A DNA stretch of 39,042 nucleotides from Chara braunii (Eukaryota; Streptophyta; Charophyceae; Charales; Characeae): positions 2,352,669 through 2,391,710 of the forward strand of contig BFEA01000074.1 in assembly GCA_003427395.1 (NCBI GenBank). The letters run 5' to 3'. The translations under genes were made by a program, and so were the position numbers. Below the pieces are notes generated by a model. The model did no database searches. It was not told where the DNA came from and worked only from the letters and a program-made list of their open reading frames with translations. The stretch's first letter is position 1. Every line of letters starts with the position of its first letter. This document shows, one piece after another, positions 10,570-21,318 of this stretch.

Positions 10570-11284
10570 GACGATCGGGACAACGAACACCACCTGGCCA
10601 AGGTACACCACAAGTATCAGCGCCGTCAATTAAGACCACCACGACAAAAGTCATTGCGAAGAGAAAGAAGCCGCGATGACGAGTATCGTGGGCACAAGCA
10701 CCAAAACAGGAATGACTAAGGTCGTGGATTTCGCTCGATTGCTCACCAAATGAGCATAACGAGGATGAATTATGGAAGAATATGGGAAGATATATGGTCA
10801 CATAGCAGGGCGTACATGGTCTCTCCCGTCCTGACCTTGCTCCTCTTCACCTTCTTCTCATCTTCTCTTCTTCGTGTTCTTCTCTTTTTTTTTCCTTCTT
10901 AGTCTTCGATCAGAAGATAACGCAACTCCTCACTAGCGCGAGGCCCGACAGAGTCACACGAAAAACAATAACTCAATACTTTGGACGATCAGGCCGCTGA
11001 GCTCTTATAGGCAACCTGATCAAGCCGCTCGACTCCTAGCACCGCCTTCCCCATCTAAACCCACCCCTTTTTATCGGCCAGGTTCCGACGAAAGCAGCAC
11101 AGCAGACCCTTTTTCCAATGTATGTGCGTCATACTTGAGAAGGGCCGATGGTAATCTCCCCTATATCACTCCAATTTTCACAAATGTCCCGAAGGACCAG
11201 GTCGTGGGCAACGGCCCTGAGATACCATCATCAAACTGACTGACCCAAGGTAATTCATAATTTCAATATTTTGCTCATGTTCTT
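10570..11284. other. Unassigned DNA
   Basis: Includes a pyrimidine-rich tract at about 10830-10905. No gene or repeat recognised. Confidence 0.5.
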
Positions 11285-11356
11285 CCAATGGACTTCGAAC
11301 TCAGGTCTCTATTTTAACAGTTCGTGGGTGTACCAGTTAAGCTAGGCTCATTGGTT
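11285..11356 (-). mobile_element. tRNA-derived SINE head
   Basis: On the minus strand TAGCTTAACTGGTAC (11331-11345) matches the Pol III A box and GAGTTCGAAGTCC (11291-11303) resembles the B box, at the spacing found in tRNAs. No acceptor stem pairs, so it is a SINE head or tRNA relic. The body would run toward lower coordinates to about 11250. Confidence 0.5.
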
Positions 11357-11359
11357 TAT

Positions 11360-13390
11360 GGCCATTCTCGAAACTTGTATCGGGCCCAGCCCCAAAAAGA
11401 AAAAAAAATAATAATAATAAAAAAAGGGAAAGCAGTTGGTACCCCTTTGGTCCTGGTCGTCGGATGGGTGTCCGAGCAAAACCAAAGAGAATAATCTTGC
11501 AGGACGATCAACCCCCTGGCTACTCTGATTGCACTCAACCCCGTCGGCTACGTCGATCACACTCCGTTGTCGCTCTCTGGCTCAATCTTTGCGTACAGTA
11601 TATGAAAATTCAATGCCTTATCCAATAAAGTTGAGCTCAAGTTCAAATTTGGTAGGTGTGAAATTTAATATAGATAGTATTTGTGTCGTCCCAAGGCTTG
11701 CACCAAGGTCATGCCTTGGCCTACCGTCTACCCCCTCGTTGTTGCGTCGAGGGTCGGGCTTTGTTTACAGTCGTCGGGCACACTAGGTACCACGCCATAG
11801 CCTCGTTGTCGTTATTCCTGGCCCCAACAAACGGCCACTTCTAAAAGACGTACCCTCACTACTTCGGCAAGTGATACTTCCGACTTCCGTCTAAGCCAGG
11901 CCCAATTTATGAAGACCTTGTCGAGGTTGTAGCGGATCTCGATTGGATGGCACAAGGCGCAACAACATGAAGAGTCCCCGTCGTGGTCATCATCATCTTC
12001 GAGTCTCGTTGTCGTAGTCGTCGTCATCCTGTCGCCGTGATCATTGTCATGTCTGACCCACGTCGTCTTGGTCATTGTCACTGTCTTTGTTCCCTTCACG
12101 TCACTCCTCTCCTTCTCTACAGGCCTATTTTTCTCACCGACAATCACTGCTCCCCGACAATCTCGATGGCTCGCTCCTATTGCTTCCCGTTTCCTCGTGT
12201 TGTGCGCTTCTCTCTTCTTCCACCGAGCGTTGTCTTCCGTTGTGTCGTGTGTGCTTTTCTACCCTCCACACGTGCATTTACCATGACTTGCACCTCACAT
12301 CCTTCCTCGCTTGCATCGCACGTTTTCATCTCTTCCACGCATGCATTTTCCTTCACCACGTGTTCACTTTTTTCTCCTTTCGTGCTTCTCTCCTTCTCAT
12401 ATTTCTTTTTCTCTCTCTCTTATACACTGGACTTTCTTCGTGTCCCTATCTGTCACTTTGTGATGCCATATGCGAGGGAACAAGCCTGGGACTCAACGAA
12501 GAAGAAGAAAAATTATGACGGACTGTAATTTGTGCTGCAAATGAGGTGGTCGATTACCGCTTTTACGCATGGGATGAGGAGCATGGTGCACAACACCATG
12601 CCGCAACTCCTTTTCATATTTTGCATCCTCCAACGTGTGTAGTTCCTCCCCACCCGTACGACACCTTCTCCTTCCTACATATTACGTCAGTTATGTCTTT
12701 ACTGCAGCTCGTATGTAGCGTATGTTATCCAAACTGAATATATTCGGGTTTTGAGAGCAATTCGTCGAAACAAGTCTTCCGAGTGATATTACATGATCAG
12801 AAAGGTAAAAAAGAAAAAATTAAGTTAAAAATACATCAAATAAGAATCTACCAAGAATCTAATAACTGACTACTAAGAATTCAAATAAAAAGAAATGAAA
12901 CTTATTCTAACTACCGAAAAAGCGTCATCTGTTATACTATGCAACGTTCCTACGCTGCAAAAGAGAATTTGCCAACAAGAACGACCAGATTCATTTGTTT
13001 CTTGTTCTCAAATTAAAAAACACTTTGTGAAATTTAACGAGAAGGTATAAGAAAAAACATATCAAAACAAAATGACAAACCTAGTAAAATACAAATAAAA
13101 CTAATTTCGTAGTGTCAGGTGTCGCGTCCATGTAACTTCATGATTCCTTGTGAAATTTAACGAGTAGATACTCTGTCCCACCCACTCTCTCTGCGGGTCG
13201 ACGAAATATAAATCACACTAGTAATTTTTTTATTTTTTTTTGCTTGAATCAATCTTAATTCCTACGATAGATTCATTCGGAGTGTTTTTTTTTTTCTCAC
13301 AGGGTCACAATAAATAACAAAAAAACAAAAGCGAAGAAAAAAAAAAAGAACTTTGCAACTCATCACGTAAGCGTGCGAAGTGTTATGCCA
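11360..13390. other. Unassigned DNA
   Basis: Contains an A/T-rich microsatellite near 11397-11428, a pyrimidine-rich tract at about 11980-12430 and a duplicated GTGAAATTTAACGAG word (13027 and 13151). A 181-codon + frame at 11983-12528 is Ser/Phe/Cys/Leu-rich because of the pyrimidine bias and has no family features. I do not call it a gene. Confidence 0.5.
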
Positions 13391-13394
13391 CCAT

Positions 13395-13510
13395 TGCAGC
13401 AAGGGTTTAACTAACTGCAATGGCGTCTTATAATAAGGGTGCGGGTTCAAGACCCGTGATCCCATCGTTTCGGTGTTGTAGGGCAACTTCCCCTTAGCAT
13501 AGCTATAAAT
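13395..13510 (+). mobile_element. tRNA-derived SINE head (family 1), second copy
   Basis: The + strand has an A-box-like GTTTAACTAACTGCAATGG (about 13405-13423), a short CTTAT/ATAAG anticodon-like stem and a strong B-box/T-arm GCGGGTTCAAGACCCGT (13441-13457). The sequence after it (CCGTGAT, then CCCCTTAGCATAGC) resembles the minus-strand copy near 2.6 kb, so both probably belong to one SINE family. There is no acceptor stem, so it is not a functional tRNA. Confidence 0.5.
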
Positions 13511-13514
13511 CACT

Positions 13515-14280
13515 ATCCTCCCTATTCTTATGGAACACGACATTTCCTCTACTAATTAAGAACTAGTGAGTAGGTTTCAGAACTCATCTTAGGTCGGGTC
13601 ACCCGAAGCAACTTATTTAATCCATATCCCAACCTTTTTAATTGTTCCAATTATATCATTAAGGCAAATATTAATTTAAACCCATGTGCTTATTCTTGAC
13701 TTATTACACTCAACTGACCTTTTGGCACTTGCAGTCAAGGCGTTTATACTAACTCCTTATTCTTATCAGATGTCGTACCAAAGTCGCGGTTGGATCGACA
13801 AGCAAACCGTTCAATTTCCCCGGTTATACAATCAGGGTTTGTACTAATTATAAACATATCGTTGGCTCTAGGTGAGTCGATATACTAACCCTTGCGCGTC
13901 GTCAGCCTTATATGGCCCGACTAACTCATTTTAACGGACCTTTCGATCTTTGTTGTCGAGGAAGGTATCATTATTAATTTTAACCAACCTCACTCACATC
14001 AAAATGTCGCGCACACAAACCAATCAAATTTTCTTACCCACAAGCTTCATGGTTGAGGTGCAATACACTAAGAAGGTTAGAGCTTGAGTACTTCTTCTCA
14101 ACATTAAGATCGTACTTTTTATTCTAACTCGAACATTGCTAAAAGTTTACAACCATCTATTAGAATAATTATGAATAATGTTAGGGTAAAATATTGTATA
14201 GTTTTTTTCATGACAAAAATTCAGATAAAGAGAAAAAAAACACAATCTGAAAGAAAACTTATGGTTTAACAGGAGGGAAT
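13515..14280. other. Unassigned DNA
   Basis: AT-rich sequence with no frame and no repeat that I can identify. Confidence 0.5.
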
Positions 14281-15075
14281 AATTGGTTATCCTGCCAATC
14301 TTCCTAACTACTTGGGTGATTGTGCACTAGGATGTGGACCAAAGTGACTACCTACTTCAGATAGGCTAACTTGATTGCTTGTGCATGAATGTGGTAGGAT
14401 GTGGACCTATAATGGTTGTCTATCGCCTAATTTCGATTCCTTCTTCTAACTCACGAAAGTGACATCCATGTGGGCAAAAAATCGTTGCCCCATCACTTTT
14501 TCTCATTTTGTCTAACTAGGCGACGGGATGTGGACCCAGAGTTGACTGCCCTACTGCTCCTTCATATGTGTACAACTAATTCGGCGACGGGAGTGTAGAC
14601 CCATAATTGATTGTCCCGTTGCCCAGTCTTTAACATTCGACAGTTAGTAGGATGCGGACCTAGATTGACTGACTATTATCTCTAACTCTCTAAGTGCAAT
14701 TATTTTTCATGAATCTGATTAACTTTACAATAGGATTTGGAACAAAAGAGGTTGTCTATTGTCTCTAACTTTTTCAACAACATTCCTTTTACTATAAAAT
14801 GAATGTTTTTTAAAGAGTTTAAGACAATAAACAACCTCTCTAGGTTTATATCCCACTGTCGAGTTAATCAGAATTATGGAACAGAATCATACTGAGAGAG
14901 TTAGGGATAGTTGGCAGCCACTCTGAGTCCGCATCCGACTGCCATATCCCAGCCCTATTGTCCCTGACTTCTCAGTAGGATATTTTTTTATTAATCTGAT
15001 TAACCCGACATTAGGATGTTGACCTATAATGGTTGTATATTGTCACTAACTCTTTCAAAAACATTTCTCTTAGAC
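14281..15075. repeat. Spaced hairpin array, family 2
   Basis: A motif near TAGGATGTGGACCYATAAT followed by GTTGTCTATTGTC recurs at about 14329, 14395, 14525, 14589, 14649, 14731 and 15012 on +, and inverted at about 14803-14870 and 14900-14955. As in the 6-7 kb array, the flanks vary but pair: GGCGACGGGA/TCCCGTTGCC (14583-14592 with 14614-14623, one G.U), ACAATAG/CTATTGT (14727-14733 with 14756-14762), AGTTAG/CTAACT (14642-14647 with 14682-14687), AAAGTGA/TCACTTT (14456-14462 with 14493-14499) and TACTGAGA/TCTCAGTA (14890-14897 with 14970-14977). Units at 14717-14785 and 14802-14872 are mutual inverted copies forming a ~155-bp palindrome. The core is unrelated to that of family 1. Confidence 0.75.
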
Positions 15076-15734
15076 TGATGGTCTTGTGTTCCAACGATAG
15101 TCTCATCATTAGTCATCGTTATCACCCGACTAGCTTGACCTGACATCTACCAACGTCAGAACACCCTTCTTGGCCATCGGTCAATGTCGTGACATTTGAC
15201 CTTGTGCCCGTGTGTGAATCAGTCAACCAGCTCAGTCGTCGCTCTTGTTATCGTGCAACATCGTCGTTGGGAACGCCCTCTATAATCATTATTCGTTGAG
15301 ATTTTGTGTCATTCAATCATCGGCTATCTGTGTCAGTCAACTAGCTTGGTCGTTGTCCTGGGGTTCTGGTTGTTATAAGTCAGCTCACCATGTATCTCAT
15401 TCCTACCATATCGCTTTCACCATGGGGTAGGGCACTTTCTCACCATACGACGCTTACTATACGTAACACCTCGTCTCCTCCTTATATTACGAAGAGTGCC
15501 CCCCTATAGACAGTCATCCGAATCTATATTCCCTTACAGCACCACCTAACTCCATATCCCTAACCTATGGCATATCCTACTATGTCTTAGCTCTACCTCA
15601 CCATAGCTCTGCGACCCCATGTGTCTTTCAAACTCAATTTTTTCTAAGAAACAAGGAGGTATAATCAGTAAATGAGGAATATGTCGGGCTAGACAAGGGA
15701 AAGGAGGACAGCAGTGCAGTAAAAGAATTAGAAG
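15076..15734. other. Unassigned DNA
   Basis: Mixed composition, no gene, no repeat recognised. Confidence 0.5.
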
Positions 15735-15965
15735 AAAGAGAAATTTGGGAATAGACCTTGGACATATGAGTAAATAATAGCGGAGAATGCAAAGAGGGAA
15801 GGAAAAACGATGACGAGTCGACAGTCAGGGGTAAGGAAAAAGAGTTCGGTGAATTTCGGGAACAGAGCTTGGATACAAGAGTAAATAATGGGGGAGAGTG
15901 CAAAGAGGGAAGGAATGAGGATGATGTGTCGATGACCAGGGATAAGGAAAACGAGTCCGGAGGAA
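15735..15965. repeat. 111-bp tandem duplication
   Basis: Two units start at about 15749 and 15860. Both carry GAAC/TAGA-CTTGGA, GAGTAAATAATNG, GGAGANTGCAAAGAGGGAAG and a GATAAGGAAAA-GAGT step. Minus-strand translations look Ser/Leu/Pro-rich only because of purine bias on +. Confidence 0.7.
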
Positions 15966-15969
15966 CCGA

Positions 15970-16555
15970 GCAGAGGGCCAACCACGGGGATCAGAGGAAC
16001 GAAACAATGAAGAAAAAAATGGAACAGTGGGTCAACTTAGTGAAGGGGGCCGGCAGAAGGAAGAACAAGGGGTCACAATGTGGGAAACCAGGTGGGTGAA
16101 GAAGAAGGGTCAACCAATGAGGTAAGAGAGAGGACACGGGAAGGGAATAGAAAGCCTCGTTCCCAGATGGCTCCCGAAGGAGCCGATCTTCCCCCACCGA
16201 ACCTTCTTCCATCACTCCCTTCGTCTCTGCTTCATGTCTCGTTGGTTGTTCCTGCAGCCTTGGCAACTTTCCACCTCATGTAATCGTTGTCGGGTGGGAA
16301 GATATCCAAGAAGGGGCTGGCCACCATCACTCGGTCATTATGGATTGTTTAAGATAATCTTGCCATTCCCTTTGTCATCCCTACTCCTTCCTTTTCTTGA
16401 CTCCGGGGAGTAGATGACACTGGTATGATTGAGGGGGCAATGCAATAGCAAGTCCTTTGCCCATGCAAAATGTTGGATGACTTCTTAGAGTTTTCAAGCG
16501 CACGGCTGAACTGGTCGAAGTTGGTGGTGGTACTGCCAACTACAACAGATATGGA
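15970..16555. other. Unassigned DNA
   Basis: Purine-rich start, otherwise mixed. It may be part of the degraded LINE that becomes readable just downstream, but I cannot recognise any domain here. Confidence 0.4.
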
Positions 16556-16559
16556 GGAT

Positions 16560-17060
16560 GTCAGGGAATAAAGGTCTTACCCCAAGGAGCGACTGGCAGC
16601 GGAACACGTGGGGGAAGGACAAATTTAGGATATTATATCGAAAGTGATTAGGTGGACCACGTCATGGGTTAGACGAGTTAAACAGGTTAGAGTGGGGGTC
16701 TTTGGCCGTACAATTCTGATTAATAACTCCTTGGAATCCACCATATGGTACGTGGTAGTGATCCATATGCCTACAAGGAGACAACTGGTGGAACTAAGCG
16801 CGGCCACAACAAGATCCCTCTACACAGCAGACCCCACTTCGCAGAGCGTCATCATATGAGTTGTATGCATTAAACTCATCCAACCTAGGAGACAAGGGTG
16901 GTTAGCAATCCAGGACCCCGAGTGGCAGGCGGGGGCCCCACAAGCAAGTATACTCCTATCGCTCCTCCTCACGGATGACAAGGAGGACCGGAAACAACTT
17001 GCGGTGGTGCTCCTAATGGAAGCAATCCGGGTACTACAGGATGTCATGTGACACATATCT
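16560..17060 (+). pseudogene. LINE (L1-like) ORF2 C-terminal fragment
   Basis: Translating +, the segment reads RVGVFGRTILINNSLESTIWYVV then MPTRRQ at about 16690-16785. This corresponds to the post-RT region of plant L1-like ORF2 proteins (typically LSLAGRVLVIN...LWY...P). About 100 bp further, in another frame, WLAIQDPEWQAGAPQASILL (about 16900-16960) matches the usual GGLGV-DP--Q--AL segment. Stops and frameshifts separate the two, so it is a dead fragment. It cannot be the missing C-terminus of the nested LINE downstream, because it lies 5' of that element's endonuclease and partly overlaps the region present at 34.9-36.5 kb. It is a separate copy. Confidence 0.6.
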
Positions 17061-17390
17061 TATGGCCCCGCAGATGTAGTGAAACCTTAAGCAAAACTCT
17101 CTCTGGTCCTCCATCTTTGTCATTTGGTAGCAACTAAAGTTTCAGTAGTACTAACCCACAACAATGGATCAAACTATGATTAGCCGTTTTTCGATGATCA
17201 CTTAATTCTGACAAAGTCAGGAGAACTGTTTACCTGGCAAGCGGAACTGAGGGTGTTTGGTAGGCAGTGGTTAGAGAATGACGTATATATGATAAAACAC
17301 GTGTAGAATAGGCAGCAATGTCAGCGAAAGAAGGATGATCACTTGGAGAGAAGGTTAACAACAGTCGTAATTTTCATCATCATTTCAGGA
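17061..17390. other. Unassigned DNA
   Basis: Possibly further LINE tail (a TWQAELRVFGRQWLENDV-like stretch near 17235), but too degraded to assign. Confidence 0.35.
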
Positions 17391-17571
17391 CACCCTTCAC
17401 CACTTCAGGATACAGCCCGTCTAAACAGGTGGTTTTCTGGGTCGTCGGACCTTTCACAACTTCAAGACCATTCAGGTCTCAAAATCATGAATGGTCTTGG
17501 AGTGGTGAAAGGTCCGAAGACCCTGAAAACCACTTGTTTAGGTAGGCTGCATCCTCAAGTGGTGAAGGGTG
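17391..17571. repeat. Fold-back with 84-bp arms
   Basis: Arms 17391-17474 and 17488-17571 are nearly perfect reverse complements around a 13-nt loop. Each arm holds CACCCTTCACCACTT, a CTAAACA-GTGGTTTTC block, TCGGACCTTTCAC and AAGACCATTCA. Additional direct copies of parts of the arm follow at about 17572-17640 and 17680-17745, each again with CACCACTTCA and GACCATTCA. The element has no coding frame. Confidence 0.85.
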
Positions 17572-17745
17572 GTTTTCATGGTCTTCGGACCTTTCACCAC
17601 TTCAGGACCATTCAGGATTTTCAGACTGCTAAAACTCTCACTTGACCACTTCATGACACCCTGCACCACCTCAGGGTTTTTAAACCTTTCACCACTTCAA
17701 GACCATTCATGATTTTCATACTGCCCAAAACTCTTACTTCAGAAT
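17572..17745. repeat. Partial direct copies of the fold-back arm
   Basis: Two further units repeat GGACCTTTCACCACTTCA, GACCATTCA-GATTTTCA and CTGC-AAAACTCT-ACTT at about 110-bp spacing. The heptamer CACTTCA recurs many times in this 350-bp region. Confidence 0.7.
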
Positions 17746-17942
17746 TTTCAGTCTTGAATTTTCAGCTACCCGATAACCGTTTATGATTACTTGTTGAAAA
17801 ACTTAATTACCAAACGGCAAAGACACAAAGATTTCATCCCATCAAGGAGGTCATCTCACCCGATTGAATATGTTGGTTCGAGGATTTTTTTGGAGACTAA
17901 ACAGAGTGGTATTTTTATGGGAATTTTATTTATTATTGTAGG

Positions 17943-18200
17943 CAGGGTTACCGGCGTTCGGGACAGGCCGAACGCCCGAATACGAACGCCCGAACGTACG
18001 GGACCCCTTCGGAAGGCGTTCGGACGTTCGGGCTGAACGCGGACAAAAATAAAAAAATAAAAAAAAATCCTAAAAAAACATATCTTATGGAGAAAAATAA
18101 ACTAAACAACATTTGTCTGGGCAATACATCCAAATTCTTTACCAAATTGGAATTAAAAATCAAATACAAAAAATATGAGAAAGTGTTGGTCGAACTTGTT
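17943..18200 (+). mobile_element. hAT-type MITE, copy 2 (left part)
   Basis: It begins CAGGGTTACCGGCG, matching the left end of the 3.6-kb MITE, then GC-rich CCGAACG words, then the shared AT-rich core (ATAAACTAAACAACATTTGTC, then CCAAATTCTTTACCAAATT). No right-hand inverted repeat is visible downstream, so the copy is truncated or rearranged. The 8 bp to its left, ATTGTAGG, recur at 18288-18295, but without a MITE end next to them. Confidence 0.7.
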
Positions 18201-18209
18201 ATAATAGAC

Positions 18210-19270
18210 GCTCTAATGTCCCAAGACAAAAACAGCACAAGGAGGATAAGGAAGTGGGTGGTCCATGATGATGCACATGATGAAATATTGTAGGTGGTGG
18301 AGGTTAGGTGAATAATATTGTGTTAGTGAGGGGATAGAAGGTAGAGGATGTTTTTTCAGCAGTTGGTTCCTCAATTTGAGGACAACTACAGGTAAATAAG
18401 GTAGTTACAGGGGGAGAGGTTTTCTTGGTGGCGGTGGTTTTGGACAAGGAACGGGCCCATCCAGTTCCTCGCGGTCCTTTTAAGATCAACAAACTAGCCC
18501 AAAAGCTTCCCTTTGGCGCTAGGGGGTGAAGTTGTGCACCGCAGCAGCCTTAGGACCGTGTGTGGTTTTCATCAGATAACAACTAAAGATATGTATAAGT
18601 CATAACTGCCTCTATATGATACAAGAAGTGAGGTCATCCAGCACTAGAGAAAGAGAGGGTGGGTATCTGAGTTAGAACTAGAGGCTTGTGGGGAACCGAA
18701 GTGGACGGAGTTTTTTTAAACAATAATGACCCTGCCCAATTAGAGGCAGGCAGGGTTGCTATGGATCATTGTCCACCTGGTGGTTCCATAATAGCATGGT
18801 TGGCTTTCTAGTGGCAATGGCAAGTGGACATGCAGCAGGGAGGATTGCCCATTGGCAATGATTATACGCATGACTCGTGGTAGGCAACACTGCTGGTAGG
18901 CACACCATCGGAGAGAAGACGAAGGAGGAGACATGAAAAGGTATTAGAAACCATACGAGCGACCATGTTATCATGATGGGGGGGTTGGTGTTGTAGCAAT
19001 GAGGACATCAAGGAAAAGCGCACATCTACCGCACCCAAAACATGGGCACTAGTAAACAAGAATCTTTGGATGGCCATCCAGGCCGGCTTTGACTACAGCC
19101 GTAACCAGGCAGGCCCACATGCACAGTGGCGGGACACAATTTTTGGGCATACTTAAGGGCAGCTCCCGACCTTGGTAGAAAAAACTAACACATGACAATA
19201 CTTGAGGTTGAGACCGCTTTTGAAATACCGAGAGGGCAAATAAGGAATAGTAGTGGACGTCTTAAAGCAC
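18210..19270. other. Unassigned DNA
   Basis: No gene or convincing repeat. A lone CAGGGTTGCTATGG at about 18753 resembles a MITE left end but has no matching interior. Confidence 0.4.
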
Positions 19271-19273
19271 TAG

Positions 19274-19455
19274 TACCTTTCCCGCGTGGGAAAATAGGGA
19301 AAACTGACAGTTTTTCCAAACTCCTGAATCTTCGGAGGTCGCGTCCGACGACGATTGCCTTTGATAAATCCGATCGGCGGCCGTCATGTCGTTTCGGCCT
19401 CTGGAAAGGTCGGACGCCTACCCGAGGCCCGCTATTTTCCCAGGTGGGAAGGTTA
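19274..19455. mobile_element. Short inverted-repeat element, ~180 bp
   Basis: The left end CCTTTCCCGCGTGGGAAAATAG (after TA at 19274-19275) is matched by the reverse complement of CTATTTTCCCAGGTGGGAAGG before TTA at about 19453-19455. The interior of about 130 bp is not repetitive. TA at both borders would suit a Tc1/mariner- or PIF-like MITE, but borders this short are weak evidence. Confidence 0.5.
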
Positions 19456-19459
19456 TTGG

Positions 19460-20331
19460 TGGTTTAAAGACATTTTCAGGCGGGGGGGGGGGGTAAGAAA
19501 TAGTTCGGGTGGTAAAGATATATAGGAAGGGGGAGCATTAAAGGCAGAAATTTGTAAGACATTCGGATTGAAGAGACGGGTGGGGGTAGTTAGGGGGTAA
19601 GAGGTAAAATCGGGAAGAAAAAGTAAGAGTGACGTTGGATTGAAAGGAAATGAGAATGTAGAGAAATTATAAGATTACTGAGAAGCAGGGAAGAACATGA
19701 GAAGGGAAACGGAGCAGGTACATACATTAGTATAGGGATGCCCGAAGCAAGCCTAACTATAAATAAATGGGCTAATAATAGATAAGTTACAAGGGTGGAC
19801 GGAGAAAAAAGGGGGTGGGAGCGAAAAGGGGAGAGAGAGGGGGGGAATGGGATAACGGAAACATACCTCACTCCCTCGAAATGTGGGTACTACAGATAGT
19901 GAAGGGCCACCTGTTGCAATACTCTCCCGACTCTGACACATAGACTTTGACCCTTCAGTAGGACCACTTAAAAAGAGGGTGAGGAGGAAAGGTAGGGGCG
20001 AAGGGCTATATCGATGAACAAACATATAATGTTTGCTTATTGGGGATGAGCACTTAACGGCCTACAGAATATAAGGGACCCTCTTAAAATTAAAAAATTG
20101 TGGAAGGATTATTTTTTCTCAATCTTCTCAAGTAAAATGATTAATAGACTTCGAACTAACCATCCTTAAGATGAGACCACACAGGTACTTATTTGTCCCT
20201 CGCTCAGGAGAATCGGTTTTGCTATACATTAATTGTTTAGCAATTCATAGGGTTATTCCTTTGAAAAGTGATGCGCACTAAGATTACAATGGTCTCCTCT
20301 TCTGGACCTTGCTCTCAATAAGGCAAACACA
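19460..20331. other. Purine-rich unassigned DNA
   Basis: Contains a G homopolymer (about 19482-19492) and a long purine-rich tract (19500-19860). The minus-strand Ser/Pro/Leu frames here are composition artefacts. Confidence 0.5.
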
Positions 20332-21318
20332 ATGTCAAAAATAAGAATAGCAGCTGGCCTGATTGGAAAAAAGTTGGCCGATTGGATTAGGTATGCAGAT
20401 CTACAGGAGAGGATGAGTGAGGAGTCTCAACTAAGAAACCTGCAAGAACTATACATGAGTTCATTCCCCTCAAACCTTCCAGTCTGGACTGAAGAAGACA
20501 ACCACATCCAAGAAATTGTCGACACAGGACTTAGCGATGATCTTGCGTAGTAGGGTCCGCAAACCTCATGGAATATAAGAGGATTAGGGGATTCCTCATT
20601 CCGAAACCAAAATACTCGAATGAAAGAGTGGCTGCACTCTAATGCAGTCCACATTTTAGGCTTGCAAAAGACAAAGTTAAATACCATAAAAATTGGTACG
20701 GGGCCAGACCTAAGCCCCCATCCCCTCAACAAAAAAACGGTTAGACTTCTTACAGGCTAGGAGAGCACCTTGGGATAGGTGCACGTGGAGTGACTTCTCC
20801 ACGAGCACACTGTCGGACCATTATCCAGTCTCTATGGATCTCATCTCAAATTCAGAATCAATGTGAATAATCTAAAGGATGAGGGAATGATGAACTGGGT
20901 GAATAACCAGATAAAACAATGGACGAATATTACAAATTTGTTATATGAAAATGAAAATAACTTGGTTGTCGTGGTCTTATGAATAATACATGCGACCCTA
21001 ATGATTTTCTCAAAAATGAAGGTCGCAAATAGACAGTGGAAGGAGCATTGCCTAATAGATAGGCAGAATTCAATACGAGAGTAGTGTAAGTAGAATCATT
21101 CTCTGACTTTTATTGGTATGAGAGAAAATAAAGTTGCCTCAGGCAGTTGAAAGGGTATGAATCTCATAGGCAAAATTAATGGTTGGAATGGTTGAAGCTT
21201 AGGAGAGTATTGAGGTATGATAGAATGACTAAAATAACCTTTAGATTTTTACTGCTACGGCAGGAAAAAAACAATAATAGTTTAATTTGATCACTTCTTT
21301 GAGCTAGTGGCACCAAAG
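20332..21318 (+). pseudogene. LINE (L1-like) endonuclease and pre-RT region
   Basis: From 20332 a 72-codon frame ends at two TAG codons (20548-20553). The same frame continues as SWNIRGLGDSSFRN (from 20566), then EWL and ILGLQKTKLN: the start of an APE-type endonuclease of a non-LTR retrotransposon. After an internal deletion the end of the domain appears in another frame as LSDHYPVSMDL (about 20811), which holds the conserved SDH. Downstream LRRVLRYDRMTKITFRFLLL (about 21195-21255) is the usual segment between endonuclease and RT. Several stops and shifts make it dead. The frame is cut at 21308-21318 by the PLE insertion and continues at 27227. Confidence 0.75.
21308..21318. repeat. Target-site duplication, left copy
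   Basis: TGGCACCAAAG here is repeated exactly at 27216-27226. The left copy is in frame with the LINE ahead of it and the right copy in frame with the LINE after it. The last 9 bp of the inner pseudo-LTR also read TGGCACCAA, so part of the match may be microhomology and not duplicated target. Confidence 0.7.

Noticed and set aside
11983-12528. 181-codon + frame
   Set aside because: A Ser/Phe/Leu/Cys-rich product of a pyrimidine tract. Overlapping frames are equally open and no family features are visible.
18087-18293. 68-codon frame after MITE copy 2 as a transposase N-terminus
   Set aside because: The basic WVVHDDAHDEIL end is only vaguely transposase-like, and the frame begins inside the MITE core.
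17935-18295. ATTGTAGG at 17935-17942 and 18288-18295 as the target duplication of MITE copy 2
   Set aside because: The right repeat is not preceded by a MITE end, so it may be chance.
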